The notes under the pieces were generated by a model. The model was given only the letters and a program-made list of their open reading frames with translations. It was not told the DNA's origin and searched no databases. This document shows positions 8,948 through 17,854 of a stretch of DNA of 64,000 nucleotides, in pieces. The stretch covers positions 1 to 64,000 of the forward strand of contig NZ_CP114777.1 in the NCBI RefSeq assembly GCF_027359355.1. Reading direction: 5' to 3'. The DNA is from Prochlorococcus marinus str. MIT 1214. GTDB taxonomy: Bacteria; Cyanobacteriota; Cyanobacteriia; PCC-6307; Cyanobiaceae. Position 1 is the first letter of the stretch, and the number at the start of each line of letters is the position of its first letter. The position numbers and the translations under genes were made by a program.

Positions 8948-9280
8948 TTATTGATTGAAATTAATTTTTGAAAGATCCTCGCAAATCTCGTCAAGAAGAT
9001 CGAGTTGTCCCGAAGCATTCAAGTCAAAACTTTTTTTCTTTTTCCCTACTTCACCGTTTGTCCAGAACTCTTCAACTTCACAAAGTCTGCTTGCGATTCT
9101 TGGAATTCCACCAGAGAAAAAATCTTTTTTTAAAAATTCAACTAGAGTTGGCATTCTTGCCGAAGGGAGATTAAGACTTTGGCAAAGTTCAGATTGTGTT
9201 CTACCTGTCTGCCTCAACCAATCTTTAATAAGAAGTATTAGATCTTCTTCAATCTCTTTTGACCAGCGCTCTTTGCTCAT
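8948..9280 (-). CDS. Small conserved protein, possible helix-turn-helix
   Basis: I do not recognise a named family. The 110 residues begin with a charged helix (EIEEDLILLIKDWLR). A segment with HTH character follows (GRTQSELCQSLNLPSARMPTLVEFLKK), resembling XRE-type turns, and the tail is Lys-rich then acidic. The ATG at 9280 overlaps the stop of the DUF1232 gene as ATGA, which suggests translational coupling. An ATG at 9292, four codons earlier, is the alternative. Its position between a sigma-factor operon and a cytochrome gene hints at regulation, but no function can be assigned. Confidence 0.65.
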   Translation of the reverse strand: MSKERWSKEIEEDLILLIKDWLRQTGRTQSELCQSLNLPSARMPTLVEFLKKDFFSGGIPRIASRLCEVEEFWTNGEVGKKKKSFDLNASGQLDLLDEICEDLSKINFNQ

Positions 9281-9642
9281 AGAGGAAACCATTTATCCAG
9301 CTTAGATTTTGCTCTGAATTTCATCTCGGGGGTTATGTAATTTTGCCAAAGACTAATTACAGCTGTTAGAGCTACAAGATCATCGCTAAAACCAGAGGCA
9401 GGAATAAAGTCAGGAATTAAATCAACAGGAACAATCAAATAAGTAAGTGCTCCCATTATGGATATTCTGACCTGGGGGGGGGTTGAATTATCCATGATAA
9501 GTTCAAATCCTTCTAAAGCAGGCTGTGCAATCGCTCTGCCTGCTCTTAATAAAATCTTTTTAAGTATTCCCTCGTCGATAACATAACTTTCAAGGACTTC
9601 TGCTTCAAATATTTCGTTATCTGGGTTTCTTGAACTAACCAC
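9277..9642 (-). CDS. DUF1232 (YkvA-like) membrane protein
   Basis: The core ISIMGALTYLIVPVDLIPDFIPASGFSDD is the DUF1232 signature: a hydrophobic stretch followed by the conserved PVDLIPDFIP and DD motif. DUF1232 proteins are small membrane-associated proteins of unknown role. I chose the GTG at 9642, five bases past the sigma-factor stop, giving 121 residues. The frame is open further upstream to 9741, but that part is an out-of-frame reading of sigma region 4 and does not look like protein. The gene contains a run of nine C bases on its own strand (9474-9482), coding part of STPPQ. Confidence 0.8.
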   Translation of the reverse strand: MVSSRNPDNEIFEAEVLESYVIDEGILKKILLRAGRAIAQPALEGFELIMDNSTPPQVRISIMGALTYLIVPVDLIPDFIPASGFSDDLVALTAVISLWQNYITPEMKFRAKSKLDKWFPL

Positions 9643-9644
9643 AA

Positions 9645-10568
9645 TTAAATACTTGTCTCTAAAAGGCCACTTTGAATGCCTGTCTTTCTCAATTTTCTTA
9701 ATGCGCGTTGAACTACTTGTCTGCAATATTCTCTGCTGCAATTCATTTGTCTAGCTACTTCAGCTAACGTCCTCCATTCATTAGATCCATCTAGGCCAAA
9801 TCGAAGACTTAGTATTGTTCTCTCTTTGGGCGTGAGATTTGATTTATCCAATAGTGACCAAGCTGAGGCACTCCTTTCTGCTAATTCGGCTAGTTCCATA
9901 GGAGGAACTTCTTCACTTGGAAGAATATCGACAAGCTCTGAAGGATCTGCTTTAGATTTGACTGCGCCTTGCAAACTTACTGTGATACTTCTCAACTCGC
10001 ATGCAAGCAATTCTTCGACTTCCTCTAATGGAATTTTCATTTGTATTGCTATTTGGTTCGTTGAGGGATGAACCCCAAGTTCTTGCATTAGTTGAGACTT
10101 TGCAGCACGAAGTTTTGTTAGCTTTTCGTTTATGTTTACAGGGATTCTTATGGTTCTACTTTGCGTTGACAACGCTCTATTTAATCCTTGTCTAATCCAC
10201 CAGTAAGCGTAAGTTGAAAATCTATGCCCTCTTTTGGGATCGTATTTCTCAACAGCTCTTGTTAATCCTAATGTGCCTTCTTGAATCAAATCAAGCAAAT
10301 CAAGACCTTTCCCTTGATAACGTTTAGCTAAATTCACAACAAGCCTCAAATTAGCTGTGATCATTAGATTCTTTGCACGCTCACCTGCTTTAAGTGTTTT
10401 CTTTTCTTCTTTTGAATATTCGCACTCTGGGCCATTGCCTCCAGCTTGTTGGCAGCGTTCATTAAGTGCAACCATTGCCTGCACTTCTCTACCCATTGTG
10501 AGCTCTTGCTCAGGTGTGAGCAATTCGTGCCTTCCTATTTCTCCAAGAAAGTCGCTTAATGAACTCAC
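9645..10568 (-). CDS. RNA polymerase sigma-70 family factor, group 2
   Basis: This 307-residue primary-like sigma factor lacks the long region 1.1 of RpoD. Visible parts are region 1.2 ([17 protein letters not shown]), region 2 ([42 protein letters not shown], the core-binding and -10 recognition helices), region 3 ([11 protein letters not shown]) and region 4 ([13 protein letters not shown] then the HTH up to QRALRKLR). Group 2 sigma factors are non-essential and used for stress, nitrogen or light responses in cyanobacteria. The start is GTG, fixed by a strong ribosome-binding site. It heads a minus-strand series with the DUF1232, small HTH-like and cytochrome genes. Which cyanobacterial paralogue it is cannot be told from sequence alone. 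Confidence 0.94.
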   Translation of the reverse strand: MSSLSDFLGEIGRHELLTPEQELTMGREVQAMVALNERCQQAGGNGPECEYSKEEKKTLKAGERAKNLMITANLRLVVNLAKRYQGKGLDLLDLIQEGTLGLTRAVEKYDPKRGHRFSTYAYWWIRQGLNRALSTQSRTIRIPVNINEKLTKLRAAKSQLMQELGVHPSTNQIAIQMKIPLEEVEELLACELRSITVSLQGAVKSKADPSELVDILPSEEVPPMELAELAERSASAWSLLDKSNLTPKERTILSLRFGLDGSNEWRTLAEVARQMNCSREYCRQVVQRALRKLRKTGIQSGLLETSI

Positions 10569-10575
10569 GATTTGT

Positions 10576-10583
10576 TCCTCCTT
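10576..10583 (-). promoter_or_regulatory. Strong ribosome-binding site for the sigma-factor gene
   Basis: On the minus strand this reads AAGGAGGA, a near-complete anti-16S match, 7 bases before the GTG start at 10568. Most genes in this window have weak or no such motif, so it both fixes the non-ATG start and suggests efficient translation of this regulator. Confidence 0.85.
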
Positions 10584-11023
10584 GTATTAACAACCTAGAG
10601 AGAAATTGTTTACTTTCAATAGGCGTAATAAAGTGTTCGGAATTTATTATTTATCCTTTATCTATTTTTATATGCCTTAACTAGGTCAATTCAATCATAA
10701 GAAAGCTCATATGTTTTTTTGCTTGGCTCCTTGAAAATGCGTTTAAATAAATTATTTTCTAATTAGAATATCTCAAAACCTTTGATATCAATGACTTTTT
10801 ACAATAGTTTTTTGATCTATAAAACTCTATAATAATTTTTTAGTCTCGAATAATTATTTCCAAGCGCTATCCCTTATTTTAGGGAAACGATAAATTACCA
10901 AAGATTTAAGAAAATCGATTGATTTGTTTTTTTCTCTTTCAAGACTTTTTTAAGAATATAATCCTTTGTCTTTCTACCAAAGCAATTAATTTTTAAATAA
11001 ATAATTTAAGAGTTAGTTTTTTG
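10584..11023. other. Gene-free AT-rich region between sigma factor and hisIE
   Basis: About 440 bases without a credible reading frame or tRNA, the longest gap in the window. It must carry the sigma-factor promoter and the 3' end of hisIE. On the minus strand TTGACC (10684-10689 on the plus strand) could be a -35, with AT-rich candidates downstream, but spacing is ambiguous. CCCT and AGGG flanking TATTTT near 10871-10884 could form a tiny hairpin. A small RNA or a long 5' leader of the sigma gene is possible but not shown by sequence. Confidence 0.45.
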
Positions 11024-11668
11024 CTAATGAGTTCTTCTTGGAGCACCTCTTCTTTTAACTAAAACTTTTAGAACGTCTTCCCAGGAAACATTTTGGTGGG
11101 TTAGAGAAACTTGCAGATGGAAAAGTAGATCGGCAGCCTCATTAGCAACTGAGATCGGATTTTTATCTTTACAAGCCATAATAAATTCGGCTGTTTCTTC
11201 TCCTATCTTTTTTAGGATTTTATTATCACCTTCCTTCAGAAGACTATTTGTATAACTTCCTTCCTCAGGATTACTTTTACGATTCTCTATGACTTTGAAT
11301 AATTCACTACAAGCATCAGATGGAGGGTAAAGAACGTTTTCATTTGTTTCTAAATCTTTAAAGAAACAACTTCTTTTCCCTGTATGGCATGCGATTGAAC
11401 CAATTTGCTCAATTGATAAAAGTATTGTATCTGAATCGCAATCAGTCCTAATTCCTTTCAATTTTTGAAAATGACCACTCGTCTTTCCTTTGTGCCAAAG
11501 CTCTTTCCTTGAACGACTCCAATAGTGAACTTCACCAGATTCTAATGTTTTCGTAATGGATTCTTTGTTCATCCATGCCATCATTAAAATTGAGCCATCA
11601 AGCCAATCTTGCGCTATGGCTGGGATCAATCCGTTTTGATCAAAATGTAGATTATCTATAAAAAGCAT
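11024..11668 (-). CDS. hisIE: Bifunctional PRA-CH / PRA-PH histidine enzyme (HisIE)
   Basis: It performs steps two and three of histidine synthesis: pyrophosphohydrolysis of phosphoribosyl-ATP and ring opening of phosphoribosyl-AMP. The N-terminal HisI domain (about 1-115) shows [21 protein letters not shown] and [11 protein letters not shown], which carry the metal-binding Asp and Cys residues. The C-terminal HisE domain (about 120-214) shows [16 protein letters not shown] and [12 protein letters not shown], the acidic helices of the MazG-like fold. The fused length of 214 is normal. It is divergent from the QueD-like gene. Confidence 0.95.
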   Translation of the reverse strand: MLFIDNLHFDQNGLIPAIAQDWLDGSILMMAWMNKESITKTLESGEVHYWSRSRKELWHKGKTSGHFQKLKGIRTDCDSDTILLSIEQIGSIACHTGKRSCFFKDLETNENVLYPPSDACSELFKVIENRKSNPEEGSYTNSLLKEGDNKILKKIGEETAEFIMACKDKNPISVANEAADLLFHLQVSLTHQNVSWEDVLKVLVKRRGAPRRTH

Positions 11669-11747
11669 TTTTAATTAAGCCAATTAGGCTTTTTATAACT
11701 CTAGTTATTTAAATTTAATCCTCTATAGGTTTTTTATTCATCTTTTT

Positions 11748-12218
11748 ATGACGATTAAAGATATTCCATTTAATTGCTCAAAGCATTTTAAAGACTATCC
11801 ATGCTCTCACCGTCAATGGAAACATAAAGGAAACTGTCGTTATGTTCATGGATACAGTCGAAGCTTTACCTTCTGTTTTGCTTCAAATCAACTTGATCTA
11901 AATGGCTTCGTTGTCGATTTTTCAAGTCTGAGGCCTTTGGAAGAGAAGTTAAGAGATCATTTTGATCATACTTTTCTAGTCAATTTTGATGATCCTTTTC
12001 TAGAAACATGGAAAAAACTTCACTCTGAAGAAGTACTGAATCTTAGAGTCATGAAAAATGTTGGGATGGAGGCAACTGCTGAATTGGTTTGGGGATGGGC
12101 TAATGATTTTTTATTTTCAAGAGAGAAAGCTAGAGCTTGTTGTTGGAAAGCAATAGCACATGAAAATGAAATTAATTCTGCTAGTTTTACCTTTTTCCCT
12201 GAGTGGTTTAAACCTTGA
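11748..12218 (+). CDS. 6-pyruvoyl-tetrahydropterin synthase / QueD-like protein
   Basis: This 156-residue protein has the T-fold pattern of the PTPS/QueD family: CSHRQW (His21, likely first zinc ligand), GNCRYVHGYSRSF (Cys30 and His34), DFSSLRPL, DHTFL (Asp73-His74) and MEATAELVW with the pterin-binding Glu. In typical QueD the zinc motif is H-G-H; here the third ligand position is Tyr36. True QueD makes 6-carboxytetrahydropterin for queuosine. The altered metal site makes the exact reaction uncertain, so this may be a separate subfamily. Confidence 0.8.
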   Translation: MTIKDIPFNCSKHFKDYPCSHRQWKHKGNCRYVHGYSRSFTFCFASNQLDLNGFVVDFSSLRPLEEKLRDHFDHTFLVNFDDPFLETWKKLHSEEVLNLRVMKNVGMEATAELVWGWANDFLFSREKARACCWKAIAHENEINSASFTFFPEWFKP

Positions 12219-12269
12219 TAGTTTAAAATCTTTTAGTCAAGATGTAATCTGCTTTCAGATCTTATATTT

Positions 12270-14861
12270 TTAGTTGAAAATTAATTTTGAATCTTTCTTA
12301 TCTATTTTGATTGTGCTTCCTTCTTTGTATTTACCTTTTAATATATATTTTGCTATTTCACTTTCTAATTCTTTTTGAATGACTCTTTTTAAGGGTCTAG
12401 CACCATAGCTCGGATTATATCCAATTTCAGTAATTAAAGATAGAACATCATTATTTATCTCAAGCTCAATTCCTTTCGCTTCTAATCTTTCTCTTAAACG
12501 ATTTAATTGTAAATCAACTACTTTAAGTAAAGTTTCTTTTTTGAGAGGTTCGAAATTAATTATTTCATCAAGTCTGTTTAGAAACTCAGGTCTGAAATTT
12601 GATTTCAGTTCTTGATTAATAAGTTCATCTATATTTGTCGACAGATTATTCGTTATATCCTTATCAACGATTAATTCGCTTCCTAAATTACTGGTGAGAA
12701 TAATAATAGTATTTTTGAAGTTTGTTGTTCTTCCTTGCCCATCAGTCACTCGGCCCTCGTCAAGTATTTGTAGCAATACATTGAAAACATCTTTATGTGC
12801 TTTTTCAATTTCATCGAATAGCAAAACACAATAAGGTTTTCTTCTGATTGCTTCTGTTAATTGTCCACCTGCTTCGTAGCCAACGTAACCAGGAGGAGCG
12901 CCAATCAAGCGACTTATAGAGTGCTTTTCCATATATTCAGACATGTCTATTCTAATTAGGGCATTTTCACTATCAAAAAGTTGTGAAGCTAAAGCCTTAG
13001 ACAATTCTGTTTTTCCCACTCCTGTCGGCCCCAAAAATAAAAAACTTGCGATTGGTCTGTTTGGATCACTAAGTCCTGTCCTGGATCTTTGTATCGCAGA
13101 AGATATTGATTGAACGGCTTTATTTTGACCAATAACTTTTTTATGAAGTTCAGATTCAAGATTGAGTAATTTCTCAATTTCAGTTTGAGCAAGTCTTTTA
13201 ACTGGGATAGATGTCCACTTTGCAATTATTTCAGCCACATCATCGGCTATAACTTCTTCTCTCAAAAGTGATTTCTCGGCATTTTGAGAAGAATTTTTTA
13301 AATTAAGTTCTTTAGATTTTAAATTTTGTTGAAAATTTACAAGGGTCCCGTATTCAAGTTCAGCAGCCCTGTTGAGGTCATAATTCCTTTTTGCTTTTTC
13401 TATTTCTAGTTGTACTTTCTCAATTTCTTCTTTAAGTGTTGAAATTTCTTCGATTGACTCTTTTTCTTGTTCCCATTTCTTGTTTACTTCAATTTGATTT
13501 TTTGTTAATAATGTTAGTTCTGTAGTAATTAATTCGAGCCTATCTTTACTTGAAGTATCTGACTCACCTTCCAAAGATAATTTTTCCATCTCGAGTTGGA
13601 TGATTTTTCTATCAATCTCATCGATTTCTTCTGGTTTTGATGTTATTTCCATTTTTAAACGTGAGGCTGATTCATCTATTAGATCAATAGCTTTATCAGG
13701 TAAAAATCTTTCGGATATATACCTATCACTCAATATCGCCGCAGCTATTAGAGCGTTATCAGAGATACGAACACCATGATGGACTTCATATCTTTCTTTT
13801 AATCCACGTAAGATCGAAATCGTATCTTGGACTGAGGGTTGTTTTACAAGTATTTGCTGAAATCTTCTTTCCAGCGCAGGATCTTTCTCAAAATTTTCTC
13901 TATGTTCATTGATGGTTGTTGCTCCAATACATCTCAATTCCCCTCTAGCAAGCATTGGTTTTAGGAGATTACTAGCATCCATTGCACCACCACTCGCGCC
14001 TGCTCCGACGACAGTATGTATTTCATCGATGAACAAAATTATTTTTCCTTCTGAATCTGTGACATTTTTTAGAACTGACTTAAGTCTCTCTTCAAATTCA
14101 CCACGGAATTTTGCACCTGCTATTAGTGCCCCCATGTCTAAGGAAATTAGCTGACGGTCCTCAAGGGATGTAGGAACATCTCCGTTGATAATTCTTTGTG
14201 CTAAACCTTCAATAATTGCTGTTTTACCCACGCCAGCTTCCCCAATTAATACGGGATTATTTTTAGTTCTACGGCTAAGAATTTGAATCGTTCTTCGGAT
14301 TTCCTCATCTCTTCCAATTACAGGATCTAGTTTCCCCTCTCTGGCTGCAGAAGTAAGGTCTAGGCCGTACTTTTGAAGTGCTTCGTAGCTATCTTCAGCA
14401 TTTTTCTGGGTCACTTTTTTGTCACCTCTAATAGCATTTACAGCCTGAAGAAGGCTGTTTTTGTTGATTTGATTTTGTTCAAACAACCTATGACAAACTC
14501 TCTCGTCATCAAATAGGGAAATCACTAAATGTTCGCTTGAAATAAAATCATCTTTAAATGATTCTTTAATATTTTTTGCTCTTGAAATTGAAAAAGACAT
14601 GTTTTTGCCAAAGAAAATTGATTCTTGAGCCTTTTGCATTTTTGGTTGGTTTTGTGTAAATTTCTCTATTTCTGTGAGTAGAATTTTTATTTTTCCGCCT
14701 GACCTTTCTATTACTTTTATTGCGATTTCATTTTTCTTTAAAAGAGACCAAAGAAGATGTTCTGTTTCTAAAGTCTGATGTTTTTCATTTAATGCTATAT
14801 CTTTTGCATCAATGATCCCTTGCCAAGCACTGTTAGTAAAATCATCAGGATTAATCTTCAT
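12270..14861 (-). CDS. clpB: ATP-dependent disaggregase ClpB
   Basis: ClpB is an AAA+ chaperone that rescues aggregated proteins with DnaK. The 863 residues contain the N-terminal double Clp repeat (about 1-145), nucleotide-binding domain 1 with GEAGVGKT near 205 and an [11 protein letters not shown] Walker B, and the long coiled-coil middle domain (about 400-530) that separates ClpB from ClpA/ClpC. Domain 2 has GPTGVGKT near 610 and [10 protein letters not shown]. Pore-loop [12 protein letters not shown] and GYVGYEAGG are intact. No CIRCE-type operator is visible upstream. Cyanobacteria often have two clpB genes; which one this is I cannot say. Confidence 0.96.
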   Translation of the reverse strand: MKINPDDFTNSAWQGIIDAKDIALNEKHQTLETEHLLWSLLKKNEIAIKVIERSGGKIKILLTEIEKFTQNQPKMQKAQESIFFGKNMSFSISRAKNIKESFKDDFISSEHLVISLFDDERVCHRLFEQNQINKNSLLQAVNAIRGDKKVTQKNAEDSYEALQKYGLDLTSAAREGKLDPVIGRDEEIRRTIQILSRRTKNNPVLIGEAGVGKTAIIEGLAQRIINGDVPTSLEDRQLISLDMGALIAGAKFRGEFEERLKSVLKNVTDSEGKIILFIDEIHTVVGAGASGGAMDASNLLKPMLARGELRCIGATTINEHRENFEKDPALERRFQQILVKQPSVQDTISILRGLKERYEVHHGVRISDNALIAAAILSDRYISERFLPDKAIDLIDESASRLKMEITSKPEEIDEIDRKIIQLEMEKLSLEGESDTSSKDRLELITTELTLLTKNQIEVNKKWEQEKESIEEISTLKEEIEKVQLEIEKAKRNYDLNRAAELEYGTLVNFQQNLKSKELNLKNSSQNAEKSLLREEVIADDVAEIIAKWTSIPVKRLAQTEIEKLLNLESELHKKVIGQNKAVQSISSAIQRSRTGLSDPNRPIASFLFLGPTGVGKTELSKALASQLFDSENALIRIDMSEYMEKHSISRLIGAPPGYVGYEAGGQLTEAIRRKPYCVLLFDEIEKAHKDVFNVLLQILDEGRVTDGQGRTTNFKNTIIILTSNLGSELIVDKDITNNLSTNIDELINQELKSNFRPEFLNRLDEIINFEPLKKETLLKVVDLQLNRLRERLEAKGIELEINNDVLSLITEIGYNPSYGARPLKRVIQKELESEIAKYILKGKYKEGSTIKIDKKDSKLIFN

Positions 14862-15198
14862 CCTTAAAAATAATTTATTCTTTGATACTATTCAAATCTG
14901 TTTATTGTATAAATATAAGAAAACCGACCTTTTTGATTTTGTAAAATATATTAGTGAGATCACTTTAATTTTTTGGAACGAATTAGATTAATTTTAAATA
15001 TGTAAGTTTTATCTACTTAAGATCTATTATTTATATTGATTAGAAGTTTTATCGAAATTAAAATCATTCCATCTGATTACAAATTAAAACTTTTTCGCAA
15101 CTAACAATAAATTCTTTGATGTTTAAAATTGCAATAGTTTATTTTTAAAAAATATTTATGCTCCAAGCTTTTGATTGAATTCCAAAATATATTTTTTC
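14862..15198. other. Gene-free AT-rich region between clpB and petE
   Basis: About 340 bases of very AT-rich DNA with no plausible coding frame, tRNA or strong hairpin apart from the petE terminator at its right edge. It lies upstream of clpB on the minus strand, so it should contain the clpB promoter and leader; several TATAAT-like strings occur but cannot be ranked. A short AAGG sits directly before the clpB ATG. Confidence 0.45.
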
Positions 15199-15227
15199 AA
15201 AAAAAAAGATGGGGTAGCCCCATCTTT
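15199..15227 (-). terminator. Intrinsic terminator of petE
   Basis: A perfect 10-base-pair stem (15205-15214 with 15218-15227, AAAGATGGGG and CCCCATCTTT) closes a 3-base loop. On the minus strand it runs into an uninterrupted T-tract, of which the A run at 15199-15207 is the complement. It lies about 20 bases past the petE stop codon. It is the clearest intrinsic terminator in the window. Confidence 0.93.
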
Positions 15228-15246
15228 AATAAATTCTTTTGAAGAT

Positions 15247-15597
15247 TTATTTGACTACGACTTTTCCAACCATGCCAGCCCCCCTGTGAGGCTCGCAGTA
15301 AAAGTCGTATGTTCCAGCAGTGTTAAAAGTTCTCTCCCAAGATTCTCCTGGAGCAAAAGCTAAATCTGGATGACTTAGATCATCATTTCCGTCAAAAACA
15401 GCATTATGAGGAGCAAGTTTGTTGTTTACAAACTTTACGGTGTCACCAGCGCTTATGTTTAGGGTGCTTGGTTCGAAAGCAAGCATTCCTGCATCGGTGC
15501 CAAGCTTAACTTCAACAGTTGAAGCATTCACATTGGATACGCCAATTACAAGGAATGCAAAGAAAGCAAATAAAGCTGTTGAAATAGAACGAATCAT
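15247..15597 (-). CDS. petE: Plastocyanin
   Basis: Plastocyanin is the blue-copper carrier between cytochrome b6f and photosystem I in the thylakoid lumen. The 116 residues start with a signal peptide (residues 1-26, ending in SNVNAS). The mature cupredoxin has all four copper ligands: His64 in LAPHNAVFD, Cys101 and His104 in [10 protein letters not shown], and Met109. It is a single-gene unit with its own strong terminator, which suits a highly expressed carrier. The start ATG has a purine-rich AAAAGAA stretch upstream rather than a clear ribosome-binding site. Confidence 0.97.
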   Translation of the reverse strand: MIRSISTALFAFFAFLVIGVSNVNASTVEVKLGTDAGMLAFEPSTLNISAGDTVKFVNNKLAPHNAVFDGNDDLSHPDLAFAPGESWERTFNTAGTYDFYCEPHRGAGMVGKVVVK

Positions 15598-15651
15598 GAA
15601 ATTAATTCTTTTCTTTTTTTAATTTTACTACTTTAGCTTCTGTTTACCATT

Positions 15652-16638
15652 TTAGTGTTTAGTTAAACCAGAATTATGTAAAACTTGACTTAGCGTTTTG
15701 GCATAGCTGATACCTCCAAAGGTTTCAGGAGAGGTTACGGGCTCATGTATAAAGTGTTTTTGTCTAAGACTAAATCTATCCCAGTTTGTAATTTGAATTG
15801 GGAGTAAAATAACTAAAAGTTCAACAAGCCAGGTCCAAAGAGGGATTTGAGGGACTTTACTCATTCCTTTCCACCTTAGAAGCGTCTGAATTACTACATC
15901 TATACTTATATAAGGTTGCCCTAAAACGAATTTCCTTATTTTAGTGCCAGTAAAAGGTTGTTCAGGTTCGAAATCAGAGGTAGCCAGATGCCCGCAAATG
16001 AATGCGATATCTGCTGCGTGAATAAAATGAAACCTTGAGAAGAATTTTAACCATCTTGCAAGCCAGATCCATTTCAATGCATCTCTAAGTCCTTCTGTGA
16101 GATAACTAGTTGGGAATTTACTTTTACCGTCTAAACGTCCGCCAAAAACTAGTGTTGGGAAAACAGCTATGATCCTCGTAGCAAACTTGTGAGATTCAAG
16201 CTCTCTGAGGCATTGTGCTTTCGTTTGTATGTATTCTGTTCCATAGGTAAAAGCTTCTGGTAATAAATTTAAGTTCCTATCAAGAACACTTGCAGTTGAG
16301 AAATAAATAATTTGTTTGATATTTGAAGGATTTAGTAAATTAAGTAAATTTTTTACTGCATTAATATTGACTTCTTTGGCTCTTTTAGGATCACCCCAAG
16401 CAGTTGCTGTATGAATAACTCTGTTGACTTTTGAAAATTCTTTCTCGAACTTATCTGATTGTCTCAAATCTCCTACTAAAACTTTAATTCGAGGATTTTC
16501 TAAATTTATTGAAGTTATTTTTTTTGGATCTCTAACCAATAAAAATAATTCTGAAGTTGAGTTTTCGATTAGCCAATTTGTTATGTATTGCCCAACACAT
16601 CCACTTGCTCCAGTGATCAGAATTATTTCGTTTTTCAA
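15652..16638 (-). CDS. NAD(P)-dependent epimerase/dehydratase (extended SDR)
   Basis: This 328-residue Rossmann protein has the nucleotide motif [10 protein letters not shown] at the N-terminus, GDLRQSD binding the adenine side, and HTATAWGDP. The region that normally carries the catalytic YxxxK reads [11 protein letters not shown], so Tyr and Lys are present. It belongs to the extended short-chain dehydrogenases; substrates in this group range from nucleotide sugars to steroids and pigments, so none is assigned. The TTG start at 16638 overlaps the hemE stop (TTGA), which indicates co-translation with hemE. A C-terminal hydrophobic segment ([14 protein letters not shown]) may anchor it to a membrane. 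Confidence 0.85.
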   Translation of the reverse strand: MKNEIILITGASGCVGQYITNWLIENSTSELFLLVRDPKKITSINLENPRIKVLVGDLRQSDKFEKEFSKVNRVIHTATAWGDPKRAKEVNINAVKNLLNLLNPSNIKQIIYFSTASVLDRNLNLLPEAFTYGTEYIQTKAQCLRELESHKFATRIIAVFPTLVFGGRLDGKSKFPTSYLTEGLRDALKWIWLARWLKFFSRFHFIHAADIAFICGHLATSDFEPEQPFTGTKIRKFVLGQPYISIDVVIQTLLRWKGMSKVPQIPLWTWLVELLVILLPIQITNWDRFSLRQKHFIHEPVTSPETFGGISYAKTLSQVLHNSGLTKH

Positions 16639-17693
16639 GACGAAACTTTTATAAGTTCATTGACATTTTTACCAGTCTCGAAAAATACCCTTGCATTTGC
16701 TTCCGGCGTCCCAGGCAGTATTCCATGACCAAGGTTAAGAATATGTTTTCTACCTTTTGCTTTTTTGACTACATCAACAATTCTTGATTTGATCGCATCA
16801 GGAGTACCAAACAAAAGTCCTGGATCAACATTCCCTTGGACTCCCACTGATTGAGGCAGCCTTTTTAGTCCATCTGCCATGTCAACGGTCCAATCTAGAG
16901 AGACTATATCTACTCCGGTTTTTCCCATCCTTTCAAGAACTCCCGCACTGCCAGAGATGTATAAAATCATAGGTGTATCTGGATGTTTTTCTTTTACTAA
17001 ATTGACTACTTTTTGTTGATAAGGCGCAGCAAATTTGTCATAATCTTGTGGACTTAATTGTCCTGCCCATGAGTCAAACATTTGAACTACTTGGGCCCCA
17101 GATTTGATTTGATAGGACAAATAGTTCGCAATTGATTCTGCAAAGTGATTTAAAAGTTGATGCAGTAGTTCTGGCTCTTGGAATGCCATCGCTTTTATAA
17201 CTGCATAATTTTTGCTGCTTTTCCCCTCTACAACATATGCAGCAAGAGTCCATGGAGCACCTACAAATCCAAGAACTGCAGCCTTGTTCCCAACGCTTTC
17301 CCTTAACCTTCCAAGGACATCACCAACAAAAGACATGCTTTCTTCTGGTTGAAGGGGCTTTAGGTCTTTAACCTGTTTGAGGCTTCTTATTGGGTCATTT
17401 ATCAAGGGCCCTTTACTTTCAACGATGTCAAAGTTAATTCCCATTCCAGGAAGAGGAGTCAAGATATCTGAAAAAAGTATTACTCCATCTGGTTCAAAAG
17501 CTTTAAAAGGCTGCATTGAAATTTCATAAGAAAGATCGGGGTTTTCGGACCTTTCCCTAAAACTTGGATGATTATCACGCAGGTCGCGATATACCTTCAT
17601 GTATCTCCCTGCTTGTCGCATCATCCAAACCGGTGGCCTTTCAACATTTTCTCCGCGAGCGGCACGAAGTAGTAAAGGAGTAGTTTCGTTCAT
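16635..17693 (-). CDS. hemE: Uroporphyrinogen decarboxylase
   Basis: HemE removes four carboxyl groups from uroporphyrinogen III to give coproporphyrinogen III, on the path to haem and chlorophyll. The signature [13 protein letters not shown] near residue 20 and the [12 protein letters not shown] segment are intact. So are the active-site Asp in LFSDILTPL and the C-terminal [14 protein letters not shown]. The 352 residues are normal for the family. It overlaps the following SDR gene by four bases, so the two are probably one operon. Confidence 0.97.
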   Translation of the reverse strand: MNETTPLLLRAARGENVERPPVWMMRQAGRYMKVYRDLRDNHPSFRERSENPDLSYEISMQPFKAFEPDGVILFSDILTPLPGMGINFDIVESKGPLINDPIRSLKQVKDLKPLQPEESMSFVGDVLGRLRESVGNKAAVLGFVGAPWTLAAYVVEGKSSKNYAVIKAMAFQEPELLHQLLNHFAESIANYLSYQIKSGAQVVQMFDSWAGQLSPQDYDKFAAPYQQKVVNLVKEKHPDTPMILYISGSAGVLERMGKTGVDIVSLDWTVDMADGLKRLPQSVGVQGNVDPGLLFGTPDAIKSRIVDVVKKAKGRKHILNLGHGILPGTPEANARVFFETGKNVNELIKVSS

Positions 17694-17854
17694 TATTTTG
17701 TCCTTTTAATCGAAAAACTTACATGAAGCAGTAACTTGAAAATCATGAAATACGTTCTCTGCAAAAGTTCGTCATACCTTTTGAATTTTTACATCCAGAC
17801 GACAGTTGAAATTAGTTTTTGAGGCAAGGTTGAAACATTTCTATTCGAGGAAGG

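Noticed and set aside
9643-9741. Upstream extension of the DUF1232 protein
   Set aside because: It is the out-of-frame reading of sigma region 4 and does not resemble protein; GTG at 9642 gives the normal size.
10871-10884. CCCT...AGGG mini-hairpin upstream of the sigma gene
   Set aside because: Only four base pairs and no T-tract; expected by chance in this composition.
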